64,000 bases of DNA from assembly GCA_037126765.1 (NCBI GenBank), contig JBBCBC010000024.1, positions 21,115,554 through 21,179,553 on the forward strand, given 5' to 3'. The DNA is from Stenogyne calaminthoides (taxonomy: Eukaryota; Streptophyta; Magnoliopsida; Lamiales; Lamiaceae). Shown here piece by piece: positions 33,195 to 43,288 of the stretch (the stretch's first letter is position 1; the number at the start of each line of letters is the position of its first letter). The translations under genes and the position numbers were made by a program. The notes beneath the pieces were generated by a model. The model did not search any database, was not told the origin of the DNA, and saw only the letters and a list, made by a program, of their open reading frames with translations.

Positions 33195-36100
33195 TCACTC
33201 TTCTTCAACCTCATCCTGAGGCACCTCCAGGTTGAACATCCCATAATATCTCTTCTTCAATGCATCTCTATCTTTAATGATATCTGGGTTGTTTCCTGTC
33301 AGTCCTAATTGGATGGCATACTGAGCAATTTCCTGAGATATGGCTGTTTCATTCACCAAGCCATTCTCTAATCTAGGAGCAGGGTATGTGTATGGACCAG
33401 GGGCAGTAATCTGAACATTACCTTCATCTGCATGATTTATCCAACTCTGCAAGTACTTTGGATAAAAGGTTAACAGATAGTCAATGAAGGCTTCATTTGG
33501 ATCTGAGCTTTCCCCTCTCCATTCTCTCAGAACTTCATAATAAAACCAGAAGGTTCTTTTTATTTCTCTCCAGGCATCATTGAATTGGATAGGCATCCAT
33601 TTATCAATGTGCGGCCACTTCTGAGTTTTAGTTGTACCCCTCTTTTTGCTCAGGAACTTCTTGAAACCACTTCTGCGCTTCTGCTCTTCTTCTTCTTTTT
33701 CTTCCTTATCAAAGGGACTCCTGATAATGAAGCAACAGTTTTCTTCGCTTGTTCCACCTAAAGTGATCTCAGAGCTCTCCTAGTGTTGAAGACTTCCTTT
33801 TCCTTTTCAGCTTCCTCTTCTGACTCTTCAAAGTCCATTATCAGCTTTCTTTGAGTAGCCTTAGAGGCTTTAGCTCTCTTCCTCTCAGGTTCAACAAACG
33901 CCACAACCTTTCTCTTGATAGGTTGTTCATCACCGGCTTGGCTTGTTTCTACCCTTCTTCTACCACTCAGTTTTTCAGCAATAACTTCTTGCATTGTTTC
34001 CTCAGAAACATGAGTGTAGATAGGCTTTTCCACTTGCTTGGACTTAAGCTTTTCAGTGGGTTCAACTTCCTTCAAGGCTTCAACAATATTCTTCTTTTTA
34101 GCCTCCTTGTCTGCCTTCCTCTTCAAGGTGTGTGCCAATAATTCGTTTAGCTCGGCTCCTGGCCTTTCCCCCTTCTTGGCACCATACCTTGGAAGAAGTT
34201 GGGATAGTGCGGTGTCCATATGATATTGTTCTTTGTTGACACTCCGCACTTCTCCAGCCAACTGGTCTTGCTCTTCCTCCAGCCTCATCAAGTGGTTTTT
34301 AGCCACAGAGAACTCTTCAAACATAGGTGCAAACTAGTTGGAGAGTACATCTTTCAGCATCTCTGTCATCTTGGTCATGAGCATGGAGCCCATTTCCTCA
34401 ACAGCATTCTTGATCAGTTGATCATTCTTCTCCACCAGCTTTGCTTCAAGAAATGAAGTCCTCTCCTGATACATTTGCTTCAGCTCTGCACTCAGCTCAA
34501 TCTTGACTCCATCTATCTTCCCTTCCATAGCAGTCATCTTGTCATTCAGAGATGTCTGAAGCTGCATCAGGTCTGAAGTAGAACTCAAGTTCTCCATCTT
34601 CTGGGACTGGTTGGCCAATGCTTCTTCAATCTGAGCAACTTTATCTACAATTGGCACAACTTTGTCCAGTTTGTCCACAATGAGACTGAAATCAATCTCA
34701 GGAGCATATAAGACTTGTTGCTTTTCTTGAGCTGGTTGCTCAGCCTGAGCCTTAGTCTCCGCCTGGGCTTCAGTCTCCACCTGAGCCTCAGTCTGAACAT
34801 CAGACATAACAGAATTAAAGATAGAAACTTCAGTAGCCTTGGCATAATGTTTAGTAGTGCAAAAAGTTACTTGAAGAGTACTAGCTTCAGTCTGAGGATG
34901 TGAGATGTCAGGCTGTCCAACATCAGTACTTTCCATCTCCATTTGAGATTGCTTCTCAGCATTCCCTTGTTGATCCCCATCTTGATTTTTATCTTTGGAG
35001 CTCGGGGCACCAACATCAGCTTCTTTCCTCTCAGCCAGCTTCCTCCTGACCAGCTCATCAAAATCTGACACTTTCATCTTGAGCTTGGTCTTTCTGAACC
35101 TGGAGAACTCAGTTAAAACTGCTGTCTCCTCATTCCACCAGTCCTCTCCTCTGAATGAGGCAATATTGAGCATCTCTGGCAGAGTCTGGTTGAGAATGTA
35201 GACTGTTGTCCTCAGTCTGAAGAAGAGATCCTGAAGATCAGGATATGAGCTCAGCTTAGGGTATCTGTCCAATATGAACCGTTCCCCTTTGCTTCGCCAC
35301 TCAGTCTCTTCTGCTTCGCCCTTCTTCAGCTTCGAGCTCTCAGGTTCAGTGGGAAGATCTTCAGGTGCTGAGGGATCAAAGAAAGGATCACTCAGGAGCT
35401 CATCAAGATTCAACAGCTCCTGAGGCTCGGCTTGATCTGAGGATTGAGCAGGCACTTCCTCAGTAGAAACCTGAGCTTGTTCTGAGGTCTGAGGTCCTTT
35501 GAAAATTTCTTGAGAAAATTTATCTGAGCTCAGTGATGTCTCAGGAACCTCAGAGAAAACTTACTCCTCGATTTGCTCTTCTGCCGTAGATACAACCTGA
35601 GCCAATACTTGTAATGGCGATTTCCGAGCTTTCTGGCCCTCAGGTTGCACCTCCTCAGGTTCGCTCACCTCCTCCTCAGTGGAAATTAGCATTCTTCTGC
35701 GCTTGGGAGCCAGAGTTTTCCTCTTCAGGGCTTCTCCCTTCTCCCTCTTCACCTCCATCAAAGCCTTCCCCCTGGCTTGATGGGTTTCTTCAGCAGCTCC
35801 TTCTGCAGCAGCAGTTGATTCCACTTTCTTCTCTTTCTTACCCTTCAAAGTCTTTCTTGTTGTTGTAGGCTTGAACATGATTTTAGACTTTGGGAAGGGT
35901 GAGGAGTTGGATAAAATGTCTTCTTCCTCTCTGCACATCTCCAAAATGAAGGCTATTTTGGTTGCATGAAGAATTTTGCCTTTAATCACCACCGAATCAT
36001 CCTCCTTCTTGATCTGCTTCGCCTGGTCACTCACCACTCTGATCAAATATCTCAACCAAATAAAATCAGTGGTGGGTGAATCTTCTATATCAGCCATCAA

Positions 36101-36637
36101 TCTAAGCTTCGGCGTGCTGATTTGTTCAAAACTACCAGATCGACTCATGATGCATTTACTAACTATATCCAGCAACACTCTGAATTTTGGCTTCAAATGT
36201 CGTTTATTCAATGTAGCCTCAAACTTAATAGGATGCTCTGTTATCCTATCAAGGTATTCATGTTCCCTACCCAACATATACGTCGTAGGGTCTTCACCTC
36301 TATTACACAACTCAAATACATCATTTAAATTCTTAGGGATTATATACAACTCCCTTACAAAATTTATGTATTTAGAGCTATGTTCCAAATGGGAAACAGT
36401 AATTTGGGACTCAATACAATCATCCTTGTCTATTTTCAAGTTTGAGATAAACTCAATTACCTCCTTTGAGTATTCTGCTTCCGGTTGGCTCGCAACAAGA
36501 TTCGTAAGCTTCGCGACCCGTATCATATGCAGCGCCTCTTCTTCGTGGGTTGCATTTGATGAACTTTCAAGAGATACAACATATTCTTACCAGGGCTTGT
36601 TGGAAATGGCGAGTTTATCATATATGGAGAAAGTCAT
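33195..36637 (-). pseudogene. SIRE-type extra ('env-like') ORF, about 1,150 codons, interrupted
   Basis: A minus-strand reading frame from ATG 36637-36635 to TAA or TAG at 33195. In-frame stops stand after about 15 codons (TGG TAA), at 35563-35561 and at 34336-34334; a TAG at 33760-33758 with a frameshift near 33730 precedes the last piece. The N-terminal third (to about 35750) looks globular; then Lys/Glu-rich tracts; then a run of Gln/Ala/Glu/Thr repeats (34796-34727) and a long heptad-like coiled-coil region (34710-34340); the C-terminus holds FWFYYEVLREWRG. I see no convincing signal peptide or membrane segment. The position after pol is that of the SIRE ORF historically called env-like; its function is not known, and nothing here proves an envelope role. 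Confidence 0.75.
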
Positions 36638-37429
36638 TTTGAGAATTTTGAGTGTAGGGTTTGAGAATGATGAATGTTTCTGGGCAAAGATAGGTTTTTA
36701 GTTGCAGAGTGTTTTTGAGAACGAAGGTTTTGGAATTGGGGCTTTGAATGAATTCTCAATGAATATATAGAATTGATTCTTGGAAAATCATATAGATTGA
36801 ATAAATCAACGGTTGAGATTAAACACCGACTAATCGGGTATATGAAAGGACGATTTCACGAATAATACGCCGCCAATTTAACCTTATTGGTGATTAATGA
36901 ACACTGCAATTAATTACTGTTCCTGCAGACCATTGACCTCCTTCGGGTATTTCAAAAGTCCCGCCCAAATATTCCCTTCAGGTGTTTTGGTATTTATTGC
37001 CAATGATTACTGAGCTTCAGTTGGACAATAAATGAATTGCATGAGTCATTACTTCTTCAGACTAATTTCCCTCTATCAGTCTTACTGAGTTTTGACCTTG
37101 ATAAAATGTCGATTATATCGAGAAATCTTGAGCGGTCAAGATGATATCGAAATCTTGAGCGGATCGAGATATATCTAATCTTGATCTTGATGATATCTGA
37201 GCTTCCCAAGACTCAGATTTTAGTACTTTCAATTTTATCCTGAGTTTCTCAGTAAAATCCTGAGAAAACTTCATGCATCTGAAAACCTTCAATTTTTGAT
37301 TTGCTCTATACACTGGATCAACATCCCTAATTCAATCGATAGTTCACGAAATCTTGATTGACCAAAGGTTTAGTCAAGATATCGACTCTCTGTTATCATT
37401 ATGAATCTTCTCCATCGATGTCTTTTTTC
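36638..37429 (-). other. Region between RNase H and the extra ORF
   Basis: About 0.8 kb without a supported gene. The part 37080-37430 contains unusually many CGAT/TTGA motifs like the altered part of the 3' LTR. Confidence 0.4.
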
Positions 37430-37949
37430 TCAACATGATCTCGATGAAGTGATGTCGATATCCACATGCTTACATCGGTGTGTGCAATACCAAATTTTGT
37501 GAAATAGCAGTAGCACTATTATTATCACAAAATATAGGTGCTTCATTGGCTATAATCTTATAATCCCTCAATTGTTGTGCGAGCGAAAAGAATCATGCAC
37601 AACTTGACTTCCTGCTGACCATGTATTAAACCCGATTGAATCTTGGTTGCATCGAGGTCTGTTTCTTTGAAAAACGGGATATCAGCTTACTTCCAAGAAA
37701 TTGACAAGTTCATGTGGTGGACTTCCTGTCAATTCTACACCCTCCATAATCAGCATCTGAATAACCAGTTAATTCAAGGTTATCATCAGTTGGATACCAT
37801 AATCCTCTATTCACAGTGCCCTTAAGATATTTCAGTATCTTTTTGGCAGCCTCCATGTGACTAGCCTTAGGATTAGCTTGGTATCTTGCACATATCCCAA
37901 CACAAATGTTATATATCGGGCCTACTTGTCGCGTGAGATATAGCGATGA
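37430..37949 (-). pseudogene. RNase H of the SIRE-type element, heavily decayed
   Basis: Minus-strand fragments include GTVNRGLWYPTDDNLELTGY, SDADYGGCRIDRKST, FSKKQTS and IFCDNNSATAISQN, in Copia RNase H order, across several frames and stops. The Glu-containing segment (usually AEAEY) is not recognisable. RNase H would remove the RNA template. Confidence 0.7.
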
Positions 37950-38903
37950 TCAATGATCCTCTATAATCGGTGTGACTTCTTGATTTGCCTTGAGATCGGG
38001 ATCCATCTTGTAGTTAGTATTCATGGGAATTTTAACTGCATTGCAATTCTGTACACCATACTTTGCAATCAGATCTCTGGTGTACTTTTCTTGGTTGATG
38101 AAAATTCCTTCCTTTGATTGTTTCACTTGAAGTCTAAGAAAGAAATTCATCTCCCCCATCATTGACATCTCAAACTTTCCTTTCATCAGTGTAGAAAAAT
38201 TTTCACACAACTGATGATTTGGAGATCCAAAAATGATGTCATCTACATAAATCTGAACAAGTAAGATATCTTCCCCATCTTCTATCCTGAACAAAGTTCT
38301 ATCAACAGTTCCTTTGATAAAACCATGGTCAGTAAGAAACTGAGAAAGAGTATCATACCATGCTCTGGGTGCTTGCTTAAGACCATACAAGGCTTTTCTG
38401 AGCCTGTAAACTTGGCCATTCTGTTTGAAACCAGGAGGTTGTTCCACATAAACCTCTTCCTTAAGCACACCATTCAGAAATGCACTTTTCACATCCATTT
38501 GATAGACTGTGAATTTCATGTGGGCAGCATATGCAAGAAACAATCTGATGGCTTCTAGTCTTGCAACAGGTGCAAAGGTTTCATCATAATCCAAGCCTTC
38601 TTCTTGGGAATAACCTTGTGCAACTAGTCTTGCCTTGTTTCTTACAATGTTGTTGTTCTCATCTCTTTTATTCTTGAACACCCACTTGGTTCCAATAACA
38701 TTGTGCCTCTTAGGCCTATCTACTAGCTCCCAGACTTCATTCCTTGAGAATTGATTCAGCTCTTCTTGCATAGCAGTAATCCAAAAAGAATCTTGTAGAG
38801 CTTCTTCAATCTCAGTAGGCTCTTTTTCAGATAGGAAGCAGCAGAATAATGCACTTTCACCATGGAACCTTCTTGTTTTGACACCATCAGTTAGATCACC
38901 CAC
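37950..38903 (-). CDS. Reverse transcriptase of the SIRE-type element
   Basis: 317 codons, minus strand. RVT_2 motifs in order: TKWVFKNKRDENN, NKARLVAQGYSQEEG, YQMDVKSAFLNG (first catalytic Asp), ALYGLKQAPRAWYD, and IYVDDIIFGSP (YVDD). It shares the frame of the integrase ORF to its right; a TGA at 38939-38937 separates them, so this was one polyprotein. It ends at TGA 37952-37950, after which RNase H is decayed. The RT core itself shows no break. Confidence 0.9.
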   Translation of the reverse strand: MGDLTDGVKTRRFHGESALFCCFLSEKEPTEIEEALQDSFWITAMQEELNQFSRNEVWELVDRPKRHNVIGTKWVFKNKRDENNNIVRNKARLVAQGYSQEEGLDYDETFAPVARLEAIRLFLAYAAHMKFTVYQMDVKSAFLNGVLKEEVYVEQPPGFKQNGQVYRLRKALYGLKQAPRAWYDTLSQFLTDHGFIKGTVDRTLFRIEDGEDILLVQIYVDDIIFGSPNHQLCENFSTLMKGKFEMSMMGEMNFFLRLQVKQSKEGIFINQEKYTRDLIAKYGVQNCNAVKIPMNTNYKMDPDLKANQEVTPIIEDH

Positions 38904-38936
38904 AATCTGACTTGTAGGATGACTATCTAACCATCT

Positions 38937-40196
38937 TCATCTGGATGTTCCCCCTTCAATAGTATCCTCAACATTTGAAATGTTAGGTTCAGGCAGTTCA
39001 TTAAATTCAGGGAACAACAGAAAAGGAGAAAGGGAATCATCTTCCTCAGGGGAAATTCCATTCAGAACATTGTCAGAGACATTTGTTCCCCTTTGGTTGA
39101 TAGATTCAGAAATTGCCTCAGTTGTGACCACATCTCCATTGGCATCACATACCTGAGTCTGAACTGGTGTCTGTTCAGATTGGTCAGCTTTGGTGTGTTG
39201 GCTTTCCTTCAGTGGAGAATTTCCATCCTGAGTATCACCATCCTGAGTTCCATCCTGAACTTCTTTGTCTGAGTCTGAATCACTCCATTCATAGAAAGTG
39301 ACTGACTTCTTCTTTTCAGGTTCAGAGGATGTTTTGTCATTCTTTTTCAGGCTTAGTCTGGTGATTCTCTTGGTCAGTTCTCCTGAATCATGTTCCTGTT
39401 TCTTCTGAACACAAATAGATTCATCAAAAACAACATGAGGTGTTTCTTCCACAATAAGAGTCCTACAGTTGTAAACTCTGAAGGCTTTACTGACTTCAGA
39501 ATATCCTAAGAATATTCCTTCATCAGCTTTGCTATCAAAAGTTTTCAACTGATCTTTACCATTATATTGTATAAAACACTTGCAACCAAACACACGAAAG
39601 AAAGAAACAAGAGGCTTCCTTTCATTCCAAAGTTCATATGGAGTTTTGCCTTGACTCTTGGTCAGCATGTATCTGTTTTGAGAATAGCATGCAGTGTTGA
39701 CAGCTTCAGCCCAAAATCTTTTAGGAATATCAGCTTCAGCTATCATTGTCCTTGCAGCTTCTTTTAGAGTCCTGTTTCTTCTTTCAGCAACACCATTTTG
39801 TTGTGGGGTCCTTGCAGCTGATGTTTCATGAGTTATTCCATTTGCTGCAAAATAATCAGATATAATATGGTTTATAAACTCAGTTCCTTTATCTGATCTG
39901 ATTTTGACCACACTCAGATTCTTTTCAGTACTGAGCCTTTTCAGTAGTTCAGGCAATTTTATCTGAGTCTCTTTCTTACTGAGTAAGAATATGACCCATG
40001 TATATCTTGAGTAGTCATCAACTACCACGAGTGTATATTTCCTGACATTTGTGCTCACTGGTGTTACTGGACCAAAAAGATCCATATGCAACAATTGAAG
40101 TATTCTTTCAGTAGAAACATCTACTTTGCTTTTAAATGATGCTCTAACTTGTTTCCCATTTTGACATGCATCACAAACATGTTCTTTACTGAACAC
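38937..40196 (-). CDS. Integrase of the SIRE-type element
   Basis: 419 codons. Begins inside the zinc domain (CDACQNGKQVRASFKSK), then the DDE core with Asp in LLHMDLFGP, Asp in IRSDKGTEF and Glu in QNGVAERRNRTL, then the Copia C-terminal segment FRVFGCKCFI and EGIFLGYS, followed by a Ser/Asp/Gln-rich linker. All three catalytic acids are present. The real N-terminus is in the neighbouring frame: a run of six C at 40209-40214 shifts the frame at the pre-integrase domain, by one base. Confidence 0.9.
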   Translation of the reverse strand: MFSKEHVCDACQNGKQVRASFKSKVDVSTERILQLLHMDLFGPVTPVSTNVRKYTLVVVDDYSRYTWVIFLLSKKETQIKLPELLKRLSTEKNLSVVKIRSDKGTEFINHIISDYFAANGITHETSAARTPQQNGVAERRNRTLKEAARTMIAEADIPKRFWAEAVNTACYSQNRYMLTKSQGKTPYELWNERKPLVSFFRVFGCKCFIQYNGKDQLKTFDSKADEGIFLGYSEVSKAFRVYNCRTLIVEETPHVVFDESICVQKKQEHDSGELTKRITRLSLKKNDKTSSEPEKKKSVTFYEWSDSDSDKEVQDGTQDGDTQDGNSPLKESQHTKADQSEQTPVQTQVCDANGDVVTTEAISESINQRGTNVSDNVLNGISPEEDDSLSPFLLFPEFNELPEPNISNVEDTIEGGTSR

Positions 40197-40197
40197 T

Positions 40198-40746
40198 TCA
40201 TTTGGTAACCCCCCTCACAAGTGCTAATCTTGCAAGTTTGTTCAGGGTTTTGAAATTTAGGTGATTCATCCTTTTGTGCCACAACCAACTGGTATCTGTG
40301 GAACTTTTTGCAACCAAAGATGTATCTTTAGGAGTTGAACTCCAATCAGCAAGATACACATTTCCTTTTCTAGTACCAGTTAGCAGAATTTTCTGTGAGG
40401 TATCATCTTTCACATAACATAAGTTCTTTGAGAACTCAACAATAAATCCCTTGTCACAGAATTGGCTTATTGAAAGCAAGTTATGCTTCAACCCAGATAC
40501 ATATGAAACACCATGGATATGAACATAATCAATTTCAAGAGTTCCATATCCTTCAGTCTGTCCTTTGGAGTTGTCTCCAAATGTGATCTGAGGGCCTCTT
40601 TGCTCTACATAGTCACTGAGTATTTGCTTAAATCCTGTCATATGTCTTGAACATCCACTGTCAAGATACCATACAACAGGGGCCAGTTCATCTCCACTCA
40701 TCAGTGCTATGTTGTCTTCAATCAGCTCAGTGCCCTTGTTTTTCAC
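40198..40746 (-). CDS. Protease and GAG-pre-integrase of the SIRE-type element
   Basis: 182 codons. Contains VVWYLDSGCSRHMTG, the aspartic protease active site (DSG) in the SIRE-typical CSRHMTG context, HNLLSISQFCD, and then WLWHKRMNHLNFKTLNKLA of the pre-integrase domain. It is in frame with the gag C-terminal ORF to the right, separated by one TGA at 40761-40759. It ends at TGA created by a one-base shift in the 40209-40214 C-run. The first codon used here is GTG because the true start is the gag ATG upstream. Confidence 0.88.
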   Translation of the reverse strand: MKNKGTELIEDNIALMSGDELAPVVWYLDSGCSRHMTGFKQILSDYVEQRGPQITFGDNSKGQTEGYGTLEIDYVHIHGVSYVSGLKHNLLSISQFCDKGFIVEFSKNLCYVKDDTSQKILLTGTRKGNVYLADWSSTPKDTSLVAKSSTDTSWLWHKRMNHLNFKTLNKLARLALVRGVTK

Positions 40747-40758
40747 CTGAAAAATAGA

Positions 40759-41732
40759 TCAATTCTTAGGTACCCATTTGGTGTAGGGTCCTACCAGGTT
40801 AGTTGTACCTTTTGGAATCCAAATCTGCCTGACAACTCTAATTACTTTAGAGTGGTTGATCTGTCTCCCATAAACATCAACATACACATTCATCACCCTT
40901 GGTGCCTTGACAGTATCCTGTGTATGAGTGCTAGCCTTAGCATGAACATGAGCCTTATAATTTTTCTTGGGTACAGGCCTTTTGTTCCAGTGCTTTGGCT
41001 TTTGTGCAGCTGGTCTTTGTCTCTGTTGACTTGGGTTCAGGAAACCTTTACCCTTAGGCAAGTGGGGTTTGGGTTTACTGTCTTTGAAATTGGGGTCTTT
41101 TCGATGTCGAGGACTTGGTCTTTTCGGTTGAGAATGTCTCTTTGAGTGTTTCTCTTCTGAAAATTCCTCTCTTTGGTTGGTCTTGAGATCTCTTGAGTTT
41201 GTATTCTTAGCACGAGGCTTTGAAGTACTTACGAAAATTTCCCTCTTGAGTGGTCGGGGTTTTCTAGCCTTTTCACGAGGTTTGGGCTTTCTTACACGAA
41301 CATTCGCTTTTTTCTGGAACCATAGGTCCTTTTCCTTGTCTAAAACTTTGGGCAATTCTTCAGTCCGAAGAATGGGTGCCACTTGTTTAACAAAGACAGT
41401 CTTAGTGCTACTAGAAGCAGCATTCAGATGACCTTGTGAGGTTCCCCCTGGAATGTATCCCAATCCAGCTTTTATAGTGGCAGGTCTTTGATAACTCTGA
41501 ATTTCATCTATCACCTTAGATGCAGAATTCAATAGAGCTAGCTTTCTCTGCGCACTATCCTCACACTTTTGTAGAGTTTCATGCTTCTCAGAGAGGTCAT
41601 TGAACTTCGATTCGATAAAATTTGAATCTCCTCAGTGGATTTCTCTAGTTTTCCATTTAGGGTTTCTATCAACTTCTCTTTCTCTGAGAGTTGTACTTTC
41701 AGAACATCTAGTTCATCAGTAGTTCCCATCAA
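40759..41732 (-). pseudogene. Gag C-terminal region of the SIRE-type element
   Basis: Two frames (41732-41538 and 41532-40759). The first is a short coiled-coil (SEKEKLIETLNGKLEKSTEE). The second is very rich in Lys, Arg, Pro and Gln and ends in IWIPKGTTNLVGPYTKWVPK, a segment found just before protease in SIRE polyproteins. A frame change near 41535 and lost sequence between 41733 and 41883 separate it from the gag N-terminal ORF. Confidence 0.75.
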
Positions 41733-41883
41733 TTAAGAAGTGATCTCAGCATTACTAGAGTCTTTCCACTTAAGATTTTCAAAGAATGGGTTCTTTGTTA
41801 CGCTCTTGAGTTTCATTCAATGAGTTCTTGTAAAAAAGACATAGTCCTTCATAAGACTCTCAAAAAAGAATCCATCAGTCAAA

Positions 41884-43164
41884 TTATTTGTTTCTGGTGG
41901 AACTTGATAACTCATGTGCTTGTGTAGGAGCAACAACAGAGATAGAAGAATTTACCTCCTCCATAGACATTAGACAGATGTCATCACTGTCACTATCTGA
42001 GAACATTTCATCTGAAGAGCTGGAACCTTCTTTAGAGTGTTCTTCTTCTGCAACCATGGCTTTCTTGCTGGAGAACTTCTTGTCTCTCTTTGCTTGCCTT
42101 TCTTTTCTCTTAGCACTTAGCTCTGGACAGTCATACTGAAAATGACCTTTCTTTTGGCAGTTGTAGCATCTGTTGGCATCATCATCCTGATCACTTTCCT
42201 CCTTAGACTTGGAGTCCTTCTTTTTGGATGAAGATCCTTCAGCTTTCAGGTCTTTTCTCTTCTCAGTGGATCTGTCCTCAGCTTTAGAGTCTCTCTGGTA
42301 CCTGTGATTCCTGTAATAGTTTTTATATTTTCCATATCTACTATTAAGCCTTTCAAACCTCCTTGCCATCAGTACTAGCTTATCCTCTAGCTCATCCTGA
42401 TTTTTAGCAAGTGAGTTCTCAGACTCTCTAGTTTTACAGGATTTTTCCTTGGCTTTGAAAGCCACATTTTTACTAGATGAAGAATCATCTTTGCTGTCAG
42501 CTTTCTTTGATTTCTTATCAATAACAAACTCATAAGCTTTCAGCTCAGAGAAGACTTGTTGGTATGGCATTGAATCAATGTTTTTGGTGTTTTCAATCAC
42601 CACTGCATGAATATCCCATTTCTTAGATAGACCTCTAAGAATTTTCAATGCTACTTCTCTTTGTGGGTATCTCTTTCCAAGAGCATTCAGATCATTCATT
42701 ATACTAGTGAATCTGACTTCCAGTTTGTCAATAAATTCACCATCTTCCATTTCAAAACTATCAAACTTTCCAATTGCAACAGAAAGTTTGTTCTCTTTAA
42801 TGTGATCTGTGCCTTGGCACATCACAGCTAGTGTATACCATATTTCTTTGGCATTATTACAATGAGAAATCATCCCCATCACACCATCATCAATAGTGCT
42901 ATATAGTGTATCTTTGGCAATATAGTCTAAATTGACTAACTTCCTCTCCTCAGGAGTAAGTTGATCATCAGACTTTGGAAATTCAGTCCTGGGATCATTT
43001 CTCTCATTTTCAGTAACTCTGGGATTCACAACAGTGAATTGGAATGGTCCTTCAGAAACCACTTTCCACATTCGCTCATGCTTAGAATACAGATGAGCCT
43101 TCATTCTTAATCTCCACAAATCATAGCTCTCAACTGAGAACATGGGAAGTTTCTTATAAGGCAT
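41884..43164 (-). CDS. Gag of the SIRE-type element
   Basis: 426 codons from ATG 43164-43162. The N-terminus (LPMFSVESYDLWRLRMKAHL) is the DUF4219-like start, followed by the UBN2 capsid domain (AKEIWYTLAVMCQGTD, ENKLSVAIGKFDSFEMEDGE, ALKILRGLSKKWD). A Lys/Ser-rich region leads to a CCHC zinc knuckle, CYNCQKKGHFQYDC, near 42170-42127. Gag packages the RNA into virus-like particles in the cytoplasm. The start lies about 110 bases from the PBS, as expected. No internal stop. Confidence 0.92.
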   Translation of the reverse strand: MPYKKLPMFSVESYDLWRLRMKAHLYSKHERMWKVVSEGPFQFTVVNPRVTENERNDPRTEFPKSDDQLTPEERKLVNLDYIAKDTLYSTIDDGVMGMISHCNNAKEIWYTLAVMCQGTDHIKENKLSVAIGKFDSFEMEDGEFIDKLEVRFTSIMNDLNALGKRYPQREVALKILRGLSKKWDIHAVVIENTKNIDSMPYQQVFSELKAYEFVIDKKSKKADSKDDSSSSKNVAFKAKEKSCKTRESENSLAKNQDELEDKLVLMARRFERLNSRYGKYKNYYRNHRYQRDSKAEDRSTEKRKDLKAEGSSSKKKDSKSKEESDQDDDANRCYNCQKKGHFQYDCPELSAKRKERQAKRDKKFSSKKAMVAEEEHSKEGSSSSDEMFSDSDSDDICLMSMEEVNSSISVVAPTQAHELSSSTRNK

Positions 43165-43276
43165 TATGTCTGAGCCTTTTAAGATTTCAGCAAACAGATC
43201 TGTTCAGTAGACCACAAGAATCTTTTAGCAAATAAGACTATGGTCAACAAAGCAGGTGGTCAAGTTGAACCACTGT

Positions 43277-43286
43277 TCTGATACCA
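43277..43286 (-). other. Primer binding site of the SIRE-type element
   Basis: Minus-strand TGGTATCAGAACAG, complementary to initiator tRNA-Met with the usual variation, two bases from the LTR end at 43289. Confidence 0.85.
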
Positions 43287-43288
43287 CT

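Noticed and set aside
33195..36637. True retroviral envelope gene
   Set aside because: No signal peptide, membrane segment or glycoprotein pattern is visible; only the position matches the label env-like.
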